Of a DNA stretch of 64,000 nucleotides, positions 35,901-44,199 are shown one piece after another. The DNA lies in contig JAVEYB010000004.1 of NCBI GenBank assembly GCA_034003725.1, positions 236,853 through 300,852 of the forward strand. Direction: 5' to 3'. Position 1 is the stretch's first letter. Each line of letters begins with the position of its first letter. Source of the stretch: Candidatus Zixiibacteriota bacterium. Lineage in GTDB: Bacteria; Zixibacteria; MSB-5A5; GN15; FEB-12. The position numbers and the translations under genes are program-made. Below the pieces are notes generated by a model, which did not search any database, was not told the origin of the DNA, and saw only the letters and a program-made list of their open reading frames with translations.

Positions 35901-37232
35901 GTACCGGTCGGACCCGGCCGCCAGCACGCCCGACGCTTCCCGGAAACACGCCAGCGCGTCTCCGGACCGCGTGAGCAGAAGACACAGTTCACCGGCCTCG
36001 ATTAGTCCGTCGGCACGCAGTTCTGCCGACACTGCGACGTTTGTTCCGCGAGCGTGGTCGAGCGCCGGACTCAGGCGCAGATAGGCGCGAAGTGGTTTGT
36101 TTTCTGCTCTCAGTTTCCGCGCGTCCTGAAGCGCATCGGAGAGGTCAACCGACTTCTGCAGTTCCAGGTGTTGTCCGTCGTGCGACGCCACCGCTTCAAG
36201 GGCGCCGTAGAGCCGCTCGTACGCCTTATCCGGGGCGGAGATATGCCACGAATCCGCCAGGTGGCGAACTTCCGACTCGCCAACGAACCGCCGGGCGGCG
36301 ACAATCGTCCTGCGGCGCGAACGGCCAAACGCACGATCCAACTCCTGCAGCAGCTCGTCGGGAAGGCCCAGGCATCTCTGCCCCTTCAGGAATTCCGACG
36401 GTCGCATCAACCCGGCCGCCAATCGACTCCGGACTTCGTACAGCCGCATGATCAGCCCCGACGCCAGCACGCACTTCTCTGCCGACCGAACGGCTGCGGC
36501 ATCCACAGCCCCGGACCGTTCCACCGCCCCCAGCAGCCATGTCGGGCGGTCCAGCGCATCCGGCTGCGTAAGCTGCTCGGACAGCGTCGCCAGCGCCTGA
36601 ACGCGCGGATGATCCGGCGGTGCGTCGGCAAGACAGCGGCGCACAAGAACCCCGATCGAGTAGTTGTCGGATTCCGGACTCACCCGTTCTCCGGCCGTGA
36701 TCTCGGGCGCCATGTATTCGTACGTTCCCACAATCCGCCGCTCGAGATCGGCATACGCCGGCATCAGAAAGTCAAAATCGATCAGACGCACCGACGCCGC
36801 ATTGTCATCGGACGAAACGAGAAAATTCGATAGTTTGAGATCGCAATGGACCAGACCCAGGCTGTGGAGCAGATCGACCGCCGCACAGATGCCCGTCAGG
36901 CTCTCCGGGAATCGACGCCAGAATGTCGCCGTCGTGAGCACCTGCCGGTGCGCATCGTCAAGCCAGGGATACTCCGCGAATTCCCGGCCTTCGAAGAACC
37001 CGCGGCTCTTCGCAGTGATGAGCAGCCGCGAGCGGAGTATTCGCTGCTGCTGATAGGAATGATACAAGCGCTCGGCGGCCACCTGCCCGCCCAGCGGCGA
37101 GTCGGGCCGCGAGAGTTTGAGAAAACACTTTCGGCCGGTCGACCGGTGTACCGCCAGCCACGCCTCGCTGATCGGCGTCTCCGACAGACGCTCGATCAGA
37201 TCATAGTCCGTGACGGTTACGCGCTGCTCCAT
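32982..37232 (-). CDS. Giant fused regulator: Ser/Thr kinase - helical repeats - GAF - AAA+ (no GAFTGA) - HTH
   Basis: A 1416-residue cytoplasmic protein. Residues 1-270 are a protein kinase (K39, catalytic loop HCDLKLSN at 129-136, DFD in place of DFG at 152-154, MAPE); the glycine loop is degenerate. Residues of about 370-900 are TPR-like helical repeats. A GAF domain lies at about 930-1075. An NtrC-type AAA+ domain follows with Walker A GESGTGKE near 1111 and Walker B LLLDEVGD. Where GAFTGA should lie the sequence reads LFGVARRSVTEV (about 1150-1160), so sigma-54 contact is probably lost. A Fis-type HTH ends the chain (AARAAGIPLTTFRRRMKRY). The order kinase-TPR-GAF-AAA-HTH occurs in some deltaproteobacterial and planctomycete-type proteins. 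It lies next to the hydrogenase operon but has its own promoter. Confidence 0.88.
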   Translation of the reverse strand: MEQRVTVTDYDLIERLSETPISEAWLAVHRSTGRKCFLKLSRPDSPLGGQVAAERLYHSYQQQRILRSRLLITAKSRGFFEGREFAEYPWLDDAHRQVLTTATFWRRFPESLTGICAAVDLLHSLGLVHCDLKLSNFLVSSDDNAASVRLIDFDFLMPAYADLERRIVGTYEYMAPEITAGERVSPESDNYSIGVLVRRCLADAPPDHPRVQALATLSEQLTQPDALDRPTWLLGAVERSGAVDAAAVRSAEKCVLASGLIMRLYEVRSRLAAGLMRPSEFLKGQRCLGLPDELLQELDRAFGRSRRRTIVAARRFVGESEVRHLADSWHISAPDKAYERLYGALEAVASHDGQHLELQKSVDLSDALQDARKLRAENKPLRAYLRLSPALDHARGTNVAVSAELRADGLIEAGELCLLLTRSGDALACFREASGVLAAGSDRYYRACRAMVQIAATVGESAGASQLVDRVLGEFGPGERTAWKLEFRRLRAFLDGSLGQPQKADKDLSLLLEEAEKIGDLELVAKVHLTCSAVKSHMGKHEEARLHAILSAVTARRAGSTDVLFSAYTSLCILGLDAARYGKAIRYGERALRLAVTPLTRLFLGTLHLSLTALYARLSEFERGEASLSDLRSLFATEVTSGRLAQYYWSRGCLLLFWGKLREAETHLRHALSILSPAGSFREWNNTLTNLSDLELYRGRHDRCRRMSEQAVALAEQCEDVPARAEAYYRQLVVALVEHKQGSDEDYLATLSLLLRTGCYANGAVLLLFMILYCDRSTVRQALSIAADAFPVMESSGEPVMKATALLRGICEVPEETPTDAIPDLKRAYQILMANGRRFAAMHICRRIADLYAAGAESKVAHKFYLQARHLADAMDNRVFTAAIEPDLTRTSERDTLAAGRLQAFLNISRILRRIDNYERALQEVVRFAATETGAERGVLLLQAAGTGEFRIKTSLNCDLQSLQDITDFSRSIPAFVAQQRSPLLIDDAMRDERTRDYRSIIAHNIRSVLCVPVWSDEELVGALYLDHHTIPAMFDESDFTFVTALSNFLSVILGAVEKVRTVSVKAAQLTEDLVRTGAGPEIITKSPKVRALLEGLQTLARTGSPLLFQGESGTGKELFCDLVHRLSRRADRPFVKLNCSAVTETMYEAELFGVARRSVTEVDGRLGRFEMADGGTLLLDEVGDMSKAMQAKVLRVLETGEYERVGNPRTHYCDVRIICATNRDLEKMVATGEFRLDLLYRINQMTIVLPPLRERTEDIAPLTAYFLEKFSPTPSHRPRIGEGIMNLFMRYQWPGNVRELRNVIERCCLMRPGKDVRLEDLPTALQDFRRPEVVDAPKRSRKVMLDALRSADWDVAVASHRAGIPSKELQGLDEVQERTFIRHRLETHRGNISRAARAAGIPLTTFRRRMKRYHL

Positions 37233-37581
37233 ACTCCTGCACGACGTCCCTCTGAGACTTCGGTCGGTTTCGTCTCAATACGCGATTTTCGACGGACAGG
37301 ACAACACCGGCTCCGGCGCTCGTCGCATGCAGGCTGTCCGGCAAAGATCGCTCCTCCCATCCACGCCGGATACCGCAGACAACTCCCCCGTGTATGTCCG
37401 ACGGCACGGTTAAACCCGCGTCCGTTGCCGCCGCTATTGAAACGGTCACATCCCGGATTATCAATGTAACAGGATATTACCGTCGGGTCAACTCCGGCCG
37501 TTGCATACCTCGGGCCGGTTTGATGCAGCGACCGGCGCGCGATCGGGAGGCACGCTAGTTCGACATCGCCGACCCGGTCGG
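37233..37581. other. Intergenic region between the hydrogenase operon end and the giant regulator gene
   Basis: About 350 bases. It holds a candidate minus-strand promoter (37463-37491) and a long leader of roughly 220 bases for the giant regulator. A GC-rich palindrome CCGACCCGGTCGG overlaps the end of the DsrC-like gene but lacks a T run. No gene recognised. Confidence 0.5.
37463..37491 (-). promoter_or_regulatory. Candidate sigma-70 promoter of the giant regulator gene
   Basis: On the minus strand TTGACC (37491-37486), 17 bases, TACATT (37468-37463). It lies between the end of the hydrogenase operon and the regulator gene. Confidence 0.4.
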
Positions 37582-38241
37582 TTAGTGAACTCGAAGACCG
37601 GCCAGCTTGACCGCTCCGCGGTGATAACCGGTGGGAAACAACTGCTCCAGTTCATCGAACTCCAGGCTGTTCGCCTCGCACGTCTCGTATATGGTCGGGA
37701 CCCGACCGGAAAGCTTGTATTGCTGCCGGAGCCAGAACAGGATCTTCCAGCATGAATCCGACAGCATCCCCATGCCAAGCTCCGCGGCTTTTCCCACCGC
37801 GTAGCTCTCGTCCCAGCTGTTCGGATCAATCAGAAAGCCAAGCGCGTCCACCTCGTACGCTTGCCGATGATCTCTCGGTCCCGGCAACTCGTCGAGTCGG
37901 TCGCCGGCTCCCGGCGGCGCCTGGCGATACGTGATACCGGCCAGCAGACACGCGCCGCGCAAATATCCCGCAGGGAATAGCAGACGAAGATCGGTCAGGC
38001 GGAGGTCGTTCATCTTGCACGTCTGATACACCAGCGGACAGCGGCCCAACTCCGCAGTCGTCTCCCGAATGAACCGGATGATCTGCCAGTGTGCCTCCGT
38101 CAACCCCTCGGACAGACCGGCCCGTGGCGCCGATATCCTGGCGAATGACTCGTCCCACTGGGAAGAATCCAGCAGAAAGCCGGACTCATCGACAGGGTAT
38201 ACTTTGGTGCCGTCTGTTACCGTGGGCACCTCACCTCCCAC
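37582..38241 (-). CDS. Tandem DsrC/TusE-like protein in the hydrogenase operon
   Basis: A protein of about 219 residues made of two DsrC/TusE-type repeats. Repeat 1 (about 14-104) reads YPVDESGFLLDSSQWDES, LTEAHWQIIRFIRE, LRLLFPAGYLRGACLLAGI. Repeat 2 (about 128-216) reads YEVDALGFLIDPNSWDES, WKILFWLRQQYKLSGRVP, LEQLFPTGYHRGAVKLAGL. DsrC/TusE proteins carry sulfur on cysteines of a C-terminal arm. Here the internal arm cysteine is kept in repeat 1 (C98) but is valine in repeat 2, and the penultimate cysteine is absent from both; C75 and C188 sit at matching places in the two repeats. The start is uncertain: GTG 38241, or GTG 38229 just after GGGAGGTGAG. Last gene of the hydrogenase operon, so a role in sulfur or electron transfer with the hydrogenase is inferred. 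Confidence 0.75.
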   Translation of the reverse strand: MGGEVPTVTDGTKVYPVDESGFLLDSSQWDESFARISAPRAGLSEGLTEAHWQIIRFIRETTAELGRCPLVYQTCKMNDLRLTDLRLLFPAGYLRGACLLAGITYRQAPPGAGDRLDELPGPRDHRQAYEVDALGFLIDPNSWDESYAVGKAAELGMGMLSDSCWKILFWLRQQYKLSGRVPTIYETCEANSLEFDELEQLFPTGYHRGAVKLAGLRVH

Positions 38242-38269
38242 TGTTGCGCGAAGGCGACCGCGAGCGCAC

Positions 38270-38743
38270 TCAGCGCGATTGCGGCCCGATCGTCCGCAGG
38301 ATCTCCTCGGTCACGCGACGGGCCGATTCGACGACCGCAGGACTGAGACCTGGCCCCATCGAAAAGTCCTGACCTTCGATCCCGTATACCGTCAATTGAC
38401 GGGGAAGACGACCGAGGGCGCGACCGAGCGCAATCGATGTGGTCACGCCGAAGCAGTGAGTCGAACAGGCTCGAAACAAATGCTCGGGGATTTCGTCCCG
38501 TAACCCGTCGTACGAGCATATGTGCCCCGGCTCCCGCCCGGAAACGGTGCTGTCGACCAAAATCGCCCGCATTGCGCCGTCCCACGCCTCAACCGCACGG
38601 GTGCCGTCACCTATATCGGTCACTACCTCGATATCATCACGACCCAACGCGGCAACCTGCTCCCCCACCACCGGCCCGACCCCGTCGTCATGCCGATACG
38701 AATTGCCGATCGCTATCAGCACTGTCTTGTGGCGATCCGCCAT
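38270..38743 (-). CDS. Hydrogenase maturation endopeptidase (HycI/HyaD family)
   Basis: A 157-residue protease that removes the C-terminal tail of the hydrogenase large subunit after nickel insertion. Family marks are AIGNSYRHDDGVGP at the start, LVDSTVSG with the second metal-binding aspartate, and STHCFGVTTSIALGRALG. Encoded 13 bases after the large-subunit gene, whose C-terminus carries the tail it would cut. Confidence 0.9.
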   Translation of the reverse strand: MADRHKTVLIAIGNSYRHDDGVGPVVGEQVAALGRDDIEVVTDIGDGTRAVEAWDGAMRAILVDSTVSGREPGHICSYDGLRDEIPEHLFRACSTHCFGVTTSIALGRALGRLPRQLTVYGIEGQDFSMGPGLSPAVVESARRVTEEILRTIGPQSR

Positions 38744-38756
38744 ATGATGACGTTTC

Positions 38757-40046
38757 TCAGTCTTTCTCGATCTGCAATTTCAAAAAGTGGCACGAGCACG
38801 AAATGCACGGATCGTAGTTCCGAACAGCCTGCTCGCACTGCCATGTCAGCTTCTCAGTCGACAGGTGCAGATTCTTTTCGACGAATCGGCGCAAGTCCTC
38901 CTCGATCGCCTGCTGATTCTGGCTGGTCGGCGGGATAATCCGCGCCTCCTGAATCAAGCCGTCGGCGCCAATGCGGTATCGATGATACAGCAATCCGCGC
39001 GGCGCCTCGCTGCAACCGTGTCCGACTCCAGTCCGTGGAACGACTTCGACAAACGGACGGTCGGGCGGCTCGTACTGCTCTATCAGCCGGAGCGCCTCGT
39101 GACACGCAAACACCAGTTCAACCGAGCGAACGATGATGCTCTTGAACGGATTGCGACACACCTCCCCTAACCCGGCCTCGCGCGCCGCCTGTCGGGCGAC
39201 CTCGGGAAGTTTGTCGAAATTGTTGGCGTAACGAGCCATGGGGCCGGCCAGATAGTCGCCCCGCTCGATTACCTTCGCCTGGAGTGAGGTCGAATGTTCA
39301 ACATGAATCTCTTCGAATGTATCCAGAAACCGGCTTATCGGTATGTCAATCCCCTTCGAGGAAACGACATGCCCCTCGGTGAACGGATATTCGTCGGGAT
39401 GTCGCATCGAGACGAATTCATAGTCCCGCTCGAAGTCGGGAAACGGCAACTGCGCAGTCCAGCCGACCGTTGCAAGCGACGTCTCCAGCGCCCATTTCAG
39501 CGGATCGACAAACTTCTGCAACTGCTTTTTGGTCGGCGCCTTGTAAAATCCTCCCACCCGGGTGTTGATGGGATGAATCTCGCGGCCGCCGAGCGCGATC
39601 ATCAGGTCGTTGCCGATCTTCTTGAGCTGGAGCCCCTGTTTGACCGTCTCCGCATGATCTTTCGCCATCTGGATGGCGTCCTCGTAGCCGAGAAAGTCCG
39701 GGGCGTGAAGCATGTACACGTGCAGCGCGTGCGACTCGATGTATTCGCCGCAATAGATGAGGCGGCGAAGCGCGCGGAGTTGACCGTCAACGGTCGCACC
39801 GCAGGCATCCTCCATCGCATACGACGAACTCATCTGGTATGCCACCGGACAGATGCCGCAGATGCGCGCGGTGATGTCGGGAGCCTCGGTGAAATAGCGT
39901 CCCCGCATAAAAGCCTCGAAAAAGCGGGGCGGCTCGAATATCCCCAGCTTGGCCTCCACAACCTTGCCGTTCTTGATCCTGACCAGCAGCTTCCCCTCGC
40001 CCTCGACACGCGCCAGGTAATCGACTTTTATCGTCTTACTTATCAT
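38757..40046 (-). CDS. hydA: [NiFe] hydrogenase large (alpha) subunit, group 3b type
   Basis: A 429-residue catalytic subunit. The nickel ligands are visible: RICGIC near the N-terminus (C63, C66) and DPCISC near the end (C414, C417), followed by S-C-H420 and a nine-residue tail (FLKLQIEKD) that the protease would remove after H420. The VARVEGEG-like start is present ([11 protein letters not shown]). Length and gene order with beta, gamma and delta subunits fit the bidirectional NADP-dependent group 3b enzymes, also called sulfhydrogenases, which interconvert H2 and NAD(P)H and can reduce sulfur in some archaea. The start at 40046 overlaps the end of the small-subunit gene; the frame further upstream is not coding. 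Confidence 0.93.
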   Translation of the reverse strand: MISKTIKVDYLARVEGEGKLLVRIKNGKVVEAKLGIFEPPRFFEAFMRGRYFTEAPDITARICGICPVAYQMSSSYAMEDACGATVDGQLRALRRLIYCGEYIESHALHVYMLHAPDFLGYEDAIQMAKDHAETVKQGLQLKKIGNDLMIALGGREIHPINTRVGGFYKAPTKKQLQKFVDPLKWALETSLATVGWTAQLPFPDFERDYEFVSMRHPDEYPFTEGHVVSSKGIDIPISRFLDTFEEIHVEHSTSLQAKVIERGDYLAGPMARYANNFDKLPEVARQAAREAGLGEVCRNPFKSIIVRSVELVFACHEALRLIEQYEPPDRPFVEVVPRTGVGHGCSEAPRGLLYHRYRIGADGLIQEARIIPPTSQNQQAIEEDLRRFVEKNLHLSTEKLTWQCEQAVRNYDPCISCSCHFLKLQIEKD

Positions 40047-40815
40047 AGGCTTCGCTCTGCTTTCGGAACGGTTCCGCGAAGGCGTTGAATCCCCGGAACG
40101 CCCGCATAACGTCGGCGGGTTGACGATCGAGGGTAAACAGCCAGTTGGCCATCGCGTCCGTGTTGGGTGTTTCCTTGGGGCCAAAGCAGCCGTAACAGCC
40201 GCGATCGAAACCCGGACATAGCGCACCGCAACCGGCCTGTGTCACCGGACCGAGGCACGGGACGCCGGTCGACACCATCACGCACACATTGCCCGTGCGC
40301 TTGCACTCGACACAAACGCTGTAGTTGGGAATGTTCGGCTTCCGGCCGTTGAGGAACGCGTTCACCACCTCGACCAGGTGGTACTTGTTTATCGGACAGC
40401 CGCGCAGCTCGAAATCCACGAAAACGTGGTCGGCGATCGGGGTCGACTTGTTCAGCGTCTCGATATATTCGGGATGCGCGTACACCATTGGAATGTACCG
40501 GCGAACGTCGTCAAAATTGCGGAGCGCCTGGATCCCGCCGGCCGTGGCGCAGGCGCCGATAACAATCAAAACCTTCGATGACCGGCGGATCTTATGGATA
40601 CGCTCGGCGTCATGCGGCGTCGTTATCGACCCCTCCACCAGCGATATGTCGTAGGGACCCTTCTTGACGGCGCGCGACGCTTCCGGGAAATTGGCGATCT
40701 GAATCACCTCCGTTATCGCAAGCAACTCGTCCTCGCAGTCCAGAAGCGACAGCTGACACCCGTCGCACGACGCGAACTTCCAGACGGCCAGCGATGGTTT
40801 CTTCGGTTGCGCCAT
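40036..40815 (-). CDS. hydD: [NiFe] hydrogenase small (delta) subunit, group 3b type
   Basis: A 259-residue electron-transfer subunit. The proximal cluster motif is [11 protein letters not shown] (C17, C20), with [12 protein letters not shown] and the [13 protein letters not shown] stretch. A cysteine-rich C-terminal region ([37 protein letters not shown]) holds further Fe-S clusters. No Tat signal is present, so the enzyme is cytoplasmic, as for group 3. It sits one base after the gamma-subunit gene and overlaps the large-subunit gene by 11 bases. Confidence 0.92.
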   Translation of the reverse strand: MAQPKKPSLAVWKFASCDGCQLSLLDCEDELLAITEVIQIANFPEASRAVKKGPYDISLVEGSITTPHDAERIHKIRRSSKVLIVIGACATAGGIQALRNFDDVRRYIPMVYAHPEYIETLNKSTPIADHVFVDFELRGCPINKYHLVEVVNAFLNGRKPNIPNYSVCVECKRTGNVCVMVSTGVPCLGPVTQAGCGALCPGFDRGCYGCFGPKETPNTDAMANWLFTLDRQPADVMRAFRGFNAFAEPFRKQSEAYDK

Positions 40816-40816
40816 A

Positions 40817-41686
40817 TTACATCTCCCTCTTGATGAAGATGTCAGCGAGGCGGTCGTAGCGATACACCGGCCCGTCCTTGCACACGAACGTCGGACCTAT
40901 CTGGCAATGGCCGCACAGGCCGATTCCGCATTTCATGTTACGCTCCATCGACAGGTACATGCAGTCCGCCGTCACGCCGCGCTTCTCGAACTCGCTGACC
41001 GTGAAACGCATCATGATCTCCGGGCCGCACACCATCGCAAGACAATGCAGCGGATCGAACGGCGACCGCTTGATCAACTGGGTCACCACGCCCACGTTGC
41101 CCCGCCATGAACCGGACGCCCGGTCCACCGTCAGGTGTGTTTCAACGTCGAACCGCGAACGCCAGTGCTCGAGATCCTTGCGGAACAGGATATCCTCCGG
41201 CGTCCGGGCGCCGTACAACAACACCACTTTCTCGTACTTCTCCCGGTTGGCAAGGAGGTAATAAATGACCGGGCGAAGCGGTGCCAGCCCGATCCCGCCG
41301 GTCACCAGAACGACATCGCGCCCCTTCGCCTCATCCACCGGCCAGCTTGAGCCGTACGGTCCTCGCACGCCGATGGTCTCGCCGGCCCTCAACTGGCGCA
41401 TCGCCCGCGTTACCGTCCCCACCTCGCGCGTCGTGTGAACGAGCGCCCGGGGTTTCGTTGGATCTCCCGATATCGAAATCGGGACCTCGCCGACCCCGTA
41501 CACGTACAACATGTTGAACTGCCCGGGGGCAAAACGGAATTCCCGGTCCCCGCCGAGCGGCTCCAGCTCCAGCGAAAACGTGTCGTGCGACTCCGTATAG
41601 AATCGCCGGATAAGAAACGGCCGCGTCAGCATCGGATCCGCGTCACCGTGCAGGGCCGGCAGTTCACTTTTTGTTTTGGTTGCCAT
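40817..41686 (-). CDS. hydG: Hydrogenase gamma subunit, FAD/NAD(P)-binding electron transfer protein
   Basis: A 289-residue flavoprotein of the ferredoxin-NADP reductase/dihydroorotate-dehydrogenase electron-transfer type. An FAD-binding barrel ([20 protein letters not shown]) is followed by the NAD(P) half ([31 protein letters not shown]), and a C-terminal 2Fe-2S motif [17 protein letters not shown]. It links the hydrogenase to NAD(P)H. The start at 41686 lies inside the end of the cyclic-nucleotide-domain gene (23-base overlap). Confidence 0.92.
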   Translation of the reverse strand: MATKTKSELPALHGDADPMLTRPFLIRRFYTESHDTFSLELEPLGGDREFRFAPGQFNMLYVYGVGEVPISISGDPTKPRALVHTTREVGTVTRAMRQLRAGETIGVRGPYGSSWPVDEAKGRDVVLVTGGIGLAPLRPVIYYLLANREKYEKVVLLYGARTPEDILFRKDLEHWRSRFDVETHLTVDRASGSWRGNVGVVTQLIKRSPFDPLHCLAMVCGPEIMMRFTVSEFEKRGVTADCMYLSMERNMKCGIGLCGHCQIGPTFVCKDGPVYRYDRLADIFIKREM

Positions 41687-42131
41687 ATACATCCAGCAGT
41701 TGCAGTCGGGTAGCTTCCAGTCGCTCGGCGATGACCAGCGCAAACCGCTTCATGATTTCATAGCCGAGATCGTGATCTTCCTCACACTTCGTGCGCAGAC
41801 ACTTGCCGTCGAGCGCTATCGCCCGCGTCAACTCGACCGCCCGGGCGTCAAAGTGCCACTTGTACGGCGGAACCAGCCAGGACCAGCCGAAAATCTCCCC
41901 GGCCTCACGGGACCGAATGATCACCGGCCCGGTATGCGGGGCGTGTGTCTGCACGTGCACCCGGCCCTCACGAATGAAATAGAAATTATCCGCCGGCTCG
42001 CCTTCTCGAAATACCCACTGCCCCTCTTTGAATACGACGTTCGACGCGCACCCGACCAGCAGCGAGAGATGCCGTTTTTCGAGTCCCTCGAGGAACGGAT
42101 GTTCCTGCAGGATTCGCTCCAGATTCTCCAT
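41664..42131 (-). CDS. Stand-alone cyclic-nucleotide-binding domain protein in the hydrogenase operon
   Basis: A protein of about 155 residues that is a CRP-type sensor domain without a DNA-binding domain. It shows the beta-roll ([48 protein letters not shown]) and ends after the long helix ([18 protein letters not shown]). The phosphate-binding cassette (EIFGWSWL...ARA) is partly kept. With no HTH it cannot be a classical regulator; it may control or be part of the hydrogenase complex. Start at 42131 has AAGGA eight bases upstream; 42140 is an alternative. Encoded between the beta and gamma subunits and overlapping the latter. Confidence 0.82.
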   Translation of the reverse strand: MENLERILQEHPFLEGLEKRHLSLLVGCASNVVFKEGQWVFREGEPADNFYFIREGRVHVQTHAPHTGPVIIRSREAGEIFGWSWLVPPYKWHFDARAVELTRAIALDGKCLRTKCEEDHDLGYEIMKRFALVIAERLEATRLQLLDVYGNQNKK

Positions 42132-42165
42132 ACTCGTCATCCTTATCTTTCGGTTTGCCGACACC

Positions 42166-43284
42166 TTAGCGCTGCGTCTGCACCGCGCGCGCCTCTTCGG
42201 TAAGGTCGATCCCCACCGGACACCAGGTGATGCAGCGCCCGCATCCGACACAGCCGATCTCCCCGAACTGGTCCTGCCAGTAGGCCAGCTTGTGCATCAG
42301 CCACTGGCGATACCGGGAATAGTCGCTGGCACGGATACTGCCGCCGTGGATATAGGAAAAGTCTGCCGTGAAACACGAGTCCCAGCGACGCACCCGGAAT
42401 GCCTGTTCCCCCGTCAGCGCCGTGCCCTCTTCTACCGTAACGCAAAAACAGGTTGGACACACCAGCGTGCAGTTCCCGCACGTCAGACAGCGACCCGCCA
42501 CCTTCTCCCACTGGGTGCTGTCGAAGCCCTTGTACAGAGACTCCTTCAACCCCTCGACATCAAGGGTCCGCCCCATCTGCCGGGTCGCCTTATCGACCGC
42601 CTTGGCGACATCCGCAATCTGCTCCGCACTCGCCGGCGACACCGGCAAACGACTCAGCAGCGCCGAACCCTGCTCGGAACCGCTCTCCATGACGAAATAA
42701 TGCTGCTTTCCCTCCGCAAACTCGGTCAGCGCCAAATCATACCCGTCGCTCACCCGCGGCCCCGTCTTCATCGACGCGCAAAAACACGTGCCACCGGCAC
42801 GGGTGCAATTAACCGCAATGATGAGCGCGTTTTGCCGACGCTCGCGATATGCCGTATCGACAAACGGTCCTTTCAGCAAAACGCGGTCCTGAATGCGAAT
42901 CGCCGCCAGCTCGCAGGAGCGCACCCCCAGAAACGCCTGCTTCGGCGCTCCCCCGTTCTCGGCTGCAATATCAAATCGGTTCCCCTCCCGCTGGGCCCGG
43001 TACAGCGGTCGTGACGGCGGGTACAGGTACGTCTTCCAACTGAACGGACCGTGCACGTACCCAAAATACGACTTACGCTTCCCGTGGGTCAGCCGGTAAC
43101 GGCCGTTACTCTGCTCGTCCGTCCACCCTTCCGGCAATTCGTCTGCCGTGTCGATCGGCTCGTAAACAACCGCGTTGTCTCGAACCGTCGGCCCGATAAT
43201 CTGGTATCCCAACTCGTGGAGGACGTCGAAGAGCTTCGGAAACTCACCGGCCGCGAGGATTGAAACTGTCGGCTTGGTCTTCAT
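42166..43284 (-). CDS. hydB: Hydrogenase beta subunit, 4Fe-4S protein, group 3b type
   Basis: A 372-residue iron-sulfur protein of the sulfhydrogenase beta/anaerobic sulfite reductase A family. The N-terminal half includes [20 protein letters not shown] and [14 protein letters not shown]. The C-terminal half has two ferredoxin-type cluster motifs: [16 protein letters not shown] and [15 protein letters not shown]. It passes electrons between the small subunit and the flavoprotein gamma. First gene of the operon. The ribosome binding site is weak, and a CRP-type palindrome lies 11-26 bases before its ATG, which may influence both transcription and translation. Confidence 0.9.
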   Translation of the reverse strand: MKTKPTVSILAAGEFPKLFDVLHELGYQIIGPTVRDNAVVYEPIDTADELPEGWTDEQSNGRYRLTHGKRKSYFGYVHGPFSWKTYLYPPSRPLYRAQREGNRFDIAAENGGAPKQAFLGVRSCELAAIRIQDRVLLKGPFVDTAYRERRQNALIIAVNCTRAGGTCFCASMKTGPRVSDGYDLALTEFAEGKQHYFVMESGSEQGSALLSRLPVSPASAEQIADVAKAVDKATRQMGRTLDVEGLKESLYKGFDSTQWEKVAGRCLTCGNCTLVCPTCFCVTVEEGTALTGEQAFRVRRWDSCFTADFSYIHGGSIRASDYSRYRQWLMHKLAYWQDQFGEIGCVGCGRCITWCPVGIDLTEEARAVQTQR

Positions 43285-43294
43285 AGGCAGATAT

Positions 43295-43310
43295 TGTGAT
43301 TTATTTCACA
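43295..43310. promoter_or_regulatory. Perfect CRP/FNR-family site TGTGA-N6-TCACA in the hydrogenase leader
   Basis: Both half sites match the CRP consensus exactly (43295-43299 and 43306-43310), with an AT-rich centre. It lies about 25-40 bases downstream of the predicted start point of the hydrogenase operon, a position more typical of repression than activation. Confidence 0.65.
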
Positions 43311-43341
43311 AGCCCTCGCAAAAAAAGAGTTTGTTGGAGAT

Positions 43342-43370
43342 TATATAACTTTTCTCCCGCCCGATGTCAA
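43342..43370 (-). promoter_or_regulatory. Candidate sigma-70 promoter of the hydrogenase operon
   Basis: On the minus strand a perfect TTGACA (43370-43365), 17 bases, and TATATA (43347-43342), immediately followed by AT so that TATAAT is also present two bases on. Predicted start near 43335; leader of about 50 bases to hydB. Confidence 0.65.
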
Positions 43371-43421
43371 CAAAATAGTGCCGATTGTCTACGCTTCCCG
43401 CCCGTATCCCGATGTCATCCC

Positions 43422-44144
43422 CTACGTCCGAATCGAAAACGGCGTGAAATCGGTATCGTAATCGAAGTAATCCTCGCGCTCCGCCCGTTTGAGAAACGCC
43501 ACGACCCGGTACGTCAACGGCGTCGCGACCGCTTCCCACAATACCTTCAGCGCGTAATTGCCGAGCATCACACCGATCACCTGCTCATTGCTCCACACTC
43601 CCAGGAACGCGACCGGATAGAAAATCGCCGAGTCTATCCCCGTGCCGACCACGGTCGAACCGATCGTTCGTACCCAGAGAAATCTCCCCCTGGTGAGAAC
43701 TTTCATCTTCGCCATCACATACGAATTCGCGAACTCCCCCACCCAGTATGCGAGGATCGATGCCAGCACGATCCGGGGCGTGGTTTTGAATACCGTCTCC
43801 AGCGCCTGCTGGTGGGGCCAGTCCTCGGCCGCCGGCAGCGACAACACCACCCACGACATCGCCGACGCAAACACCAGCGCGCCGAATCCCGCCCACACGA
43901 CTTTGCGGGCGCGCGCATACCCGTACACTTCGGTGAGAACGTCGCCGAACACATAGCTGATCGGGAAAAAGAGAATACCCGCGCCGAAATCGAATCCGTA
44001 AAACGACCAGATTTTCGACGGACCGATCAGGTTCGCGGACAGCAGGACGGTCACGAAGACCGCCATGATGAAGTCGTAGTACTTGAACTGCCGCGGCACG
44101 CCGCGGATCGCGTCAGACTGTGCGTCAGATGCCGGCATGGTCAT
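43422..44144 (-). CDS. yhhQ: Queuosine precursor transporter (YhhQ/VUT family)
   Basis: A 240-residue inner-membrane protein with about six helices. The family pattern is visible: FVTVLLSANLIGPSKIW, GILFFPISYVFGDVLTEVYGY, AYWVGEFANSYVMAKMK, RTIGSTVVGTGIDSAIFYPV. Members import queuosine precursors such as preQ1 or preQ0 for tRNA modification. It is a single gene transcribed in the same direction as the hydrogenase operon and about 50 bases upstream of that operon's promoter. Confidence 0.9.
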   Translation of the reverse strand: MTMPASDAQSDAIRGVPRQFKYYDFIMAVFVTVLLSANLIGPSKIWSFYGFDFGAGILFFPISYVFGDVLTEVYGYARARKVVWAGFGALVFASAMSWVVLSLPAAEDWPHQQALETVFKTTPRIVLASILAYWVGEFANSYVMAKMKVLTRGRFLWVRTIGSTVVGTGIDSAIFYPVAFLGVWSNEQVIGVMLGNYALKVLWEAVATPLTYRVVAFLKRAEREDYFDYDTDFTPFSIRT

Positions 44145-44199
44145 ATTGATACGTCCGGCCGCGTGCTCGCATGGTGCAACCGAATGGACACCGCCCGGG

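Noticed and set aside
37582..43284. Reading the locus as a dissimilatory sulfite reductase cluster because of the DsrC-like and HydB (AsrA-like) genes
   Set aside because: No dsrA, dsrB or asrC is present. The large subunit has both nickel-binding motifs, and the maturation protease and hyp genes point to a [NiFe] hydrogenase.
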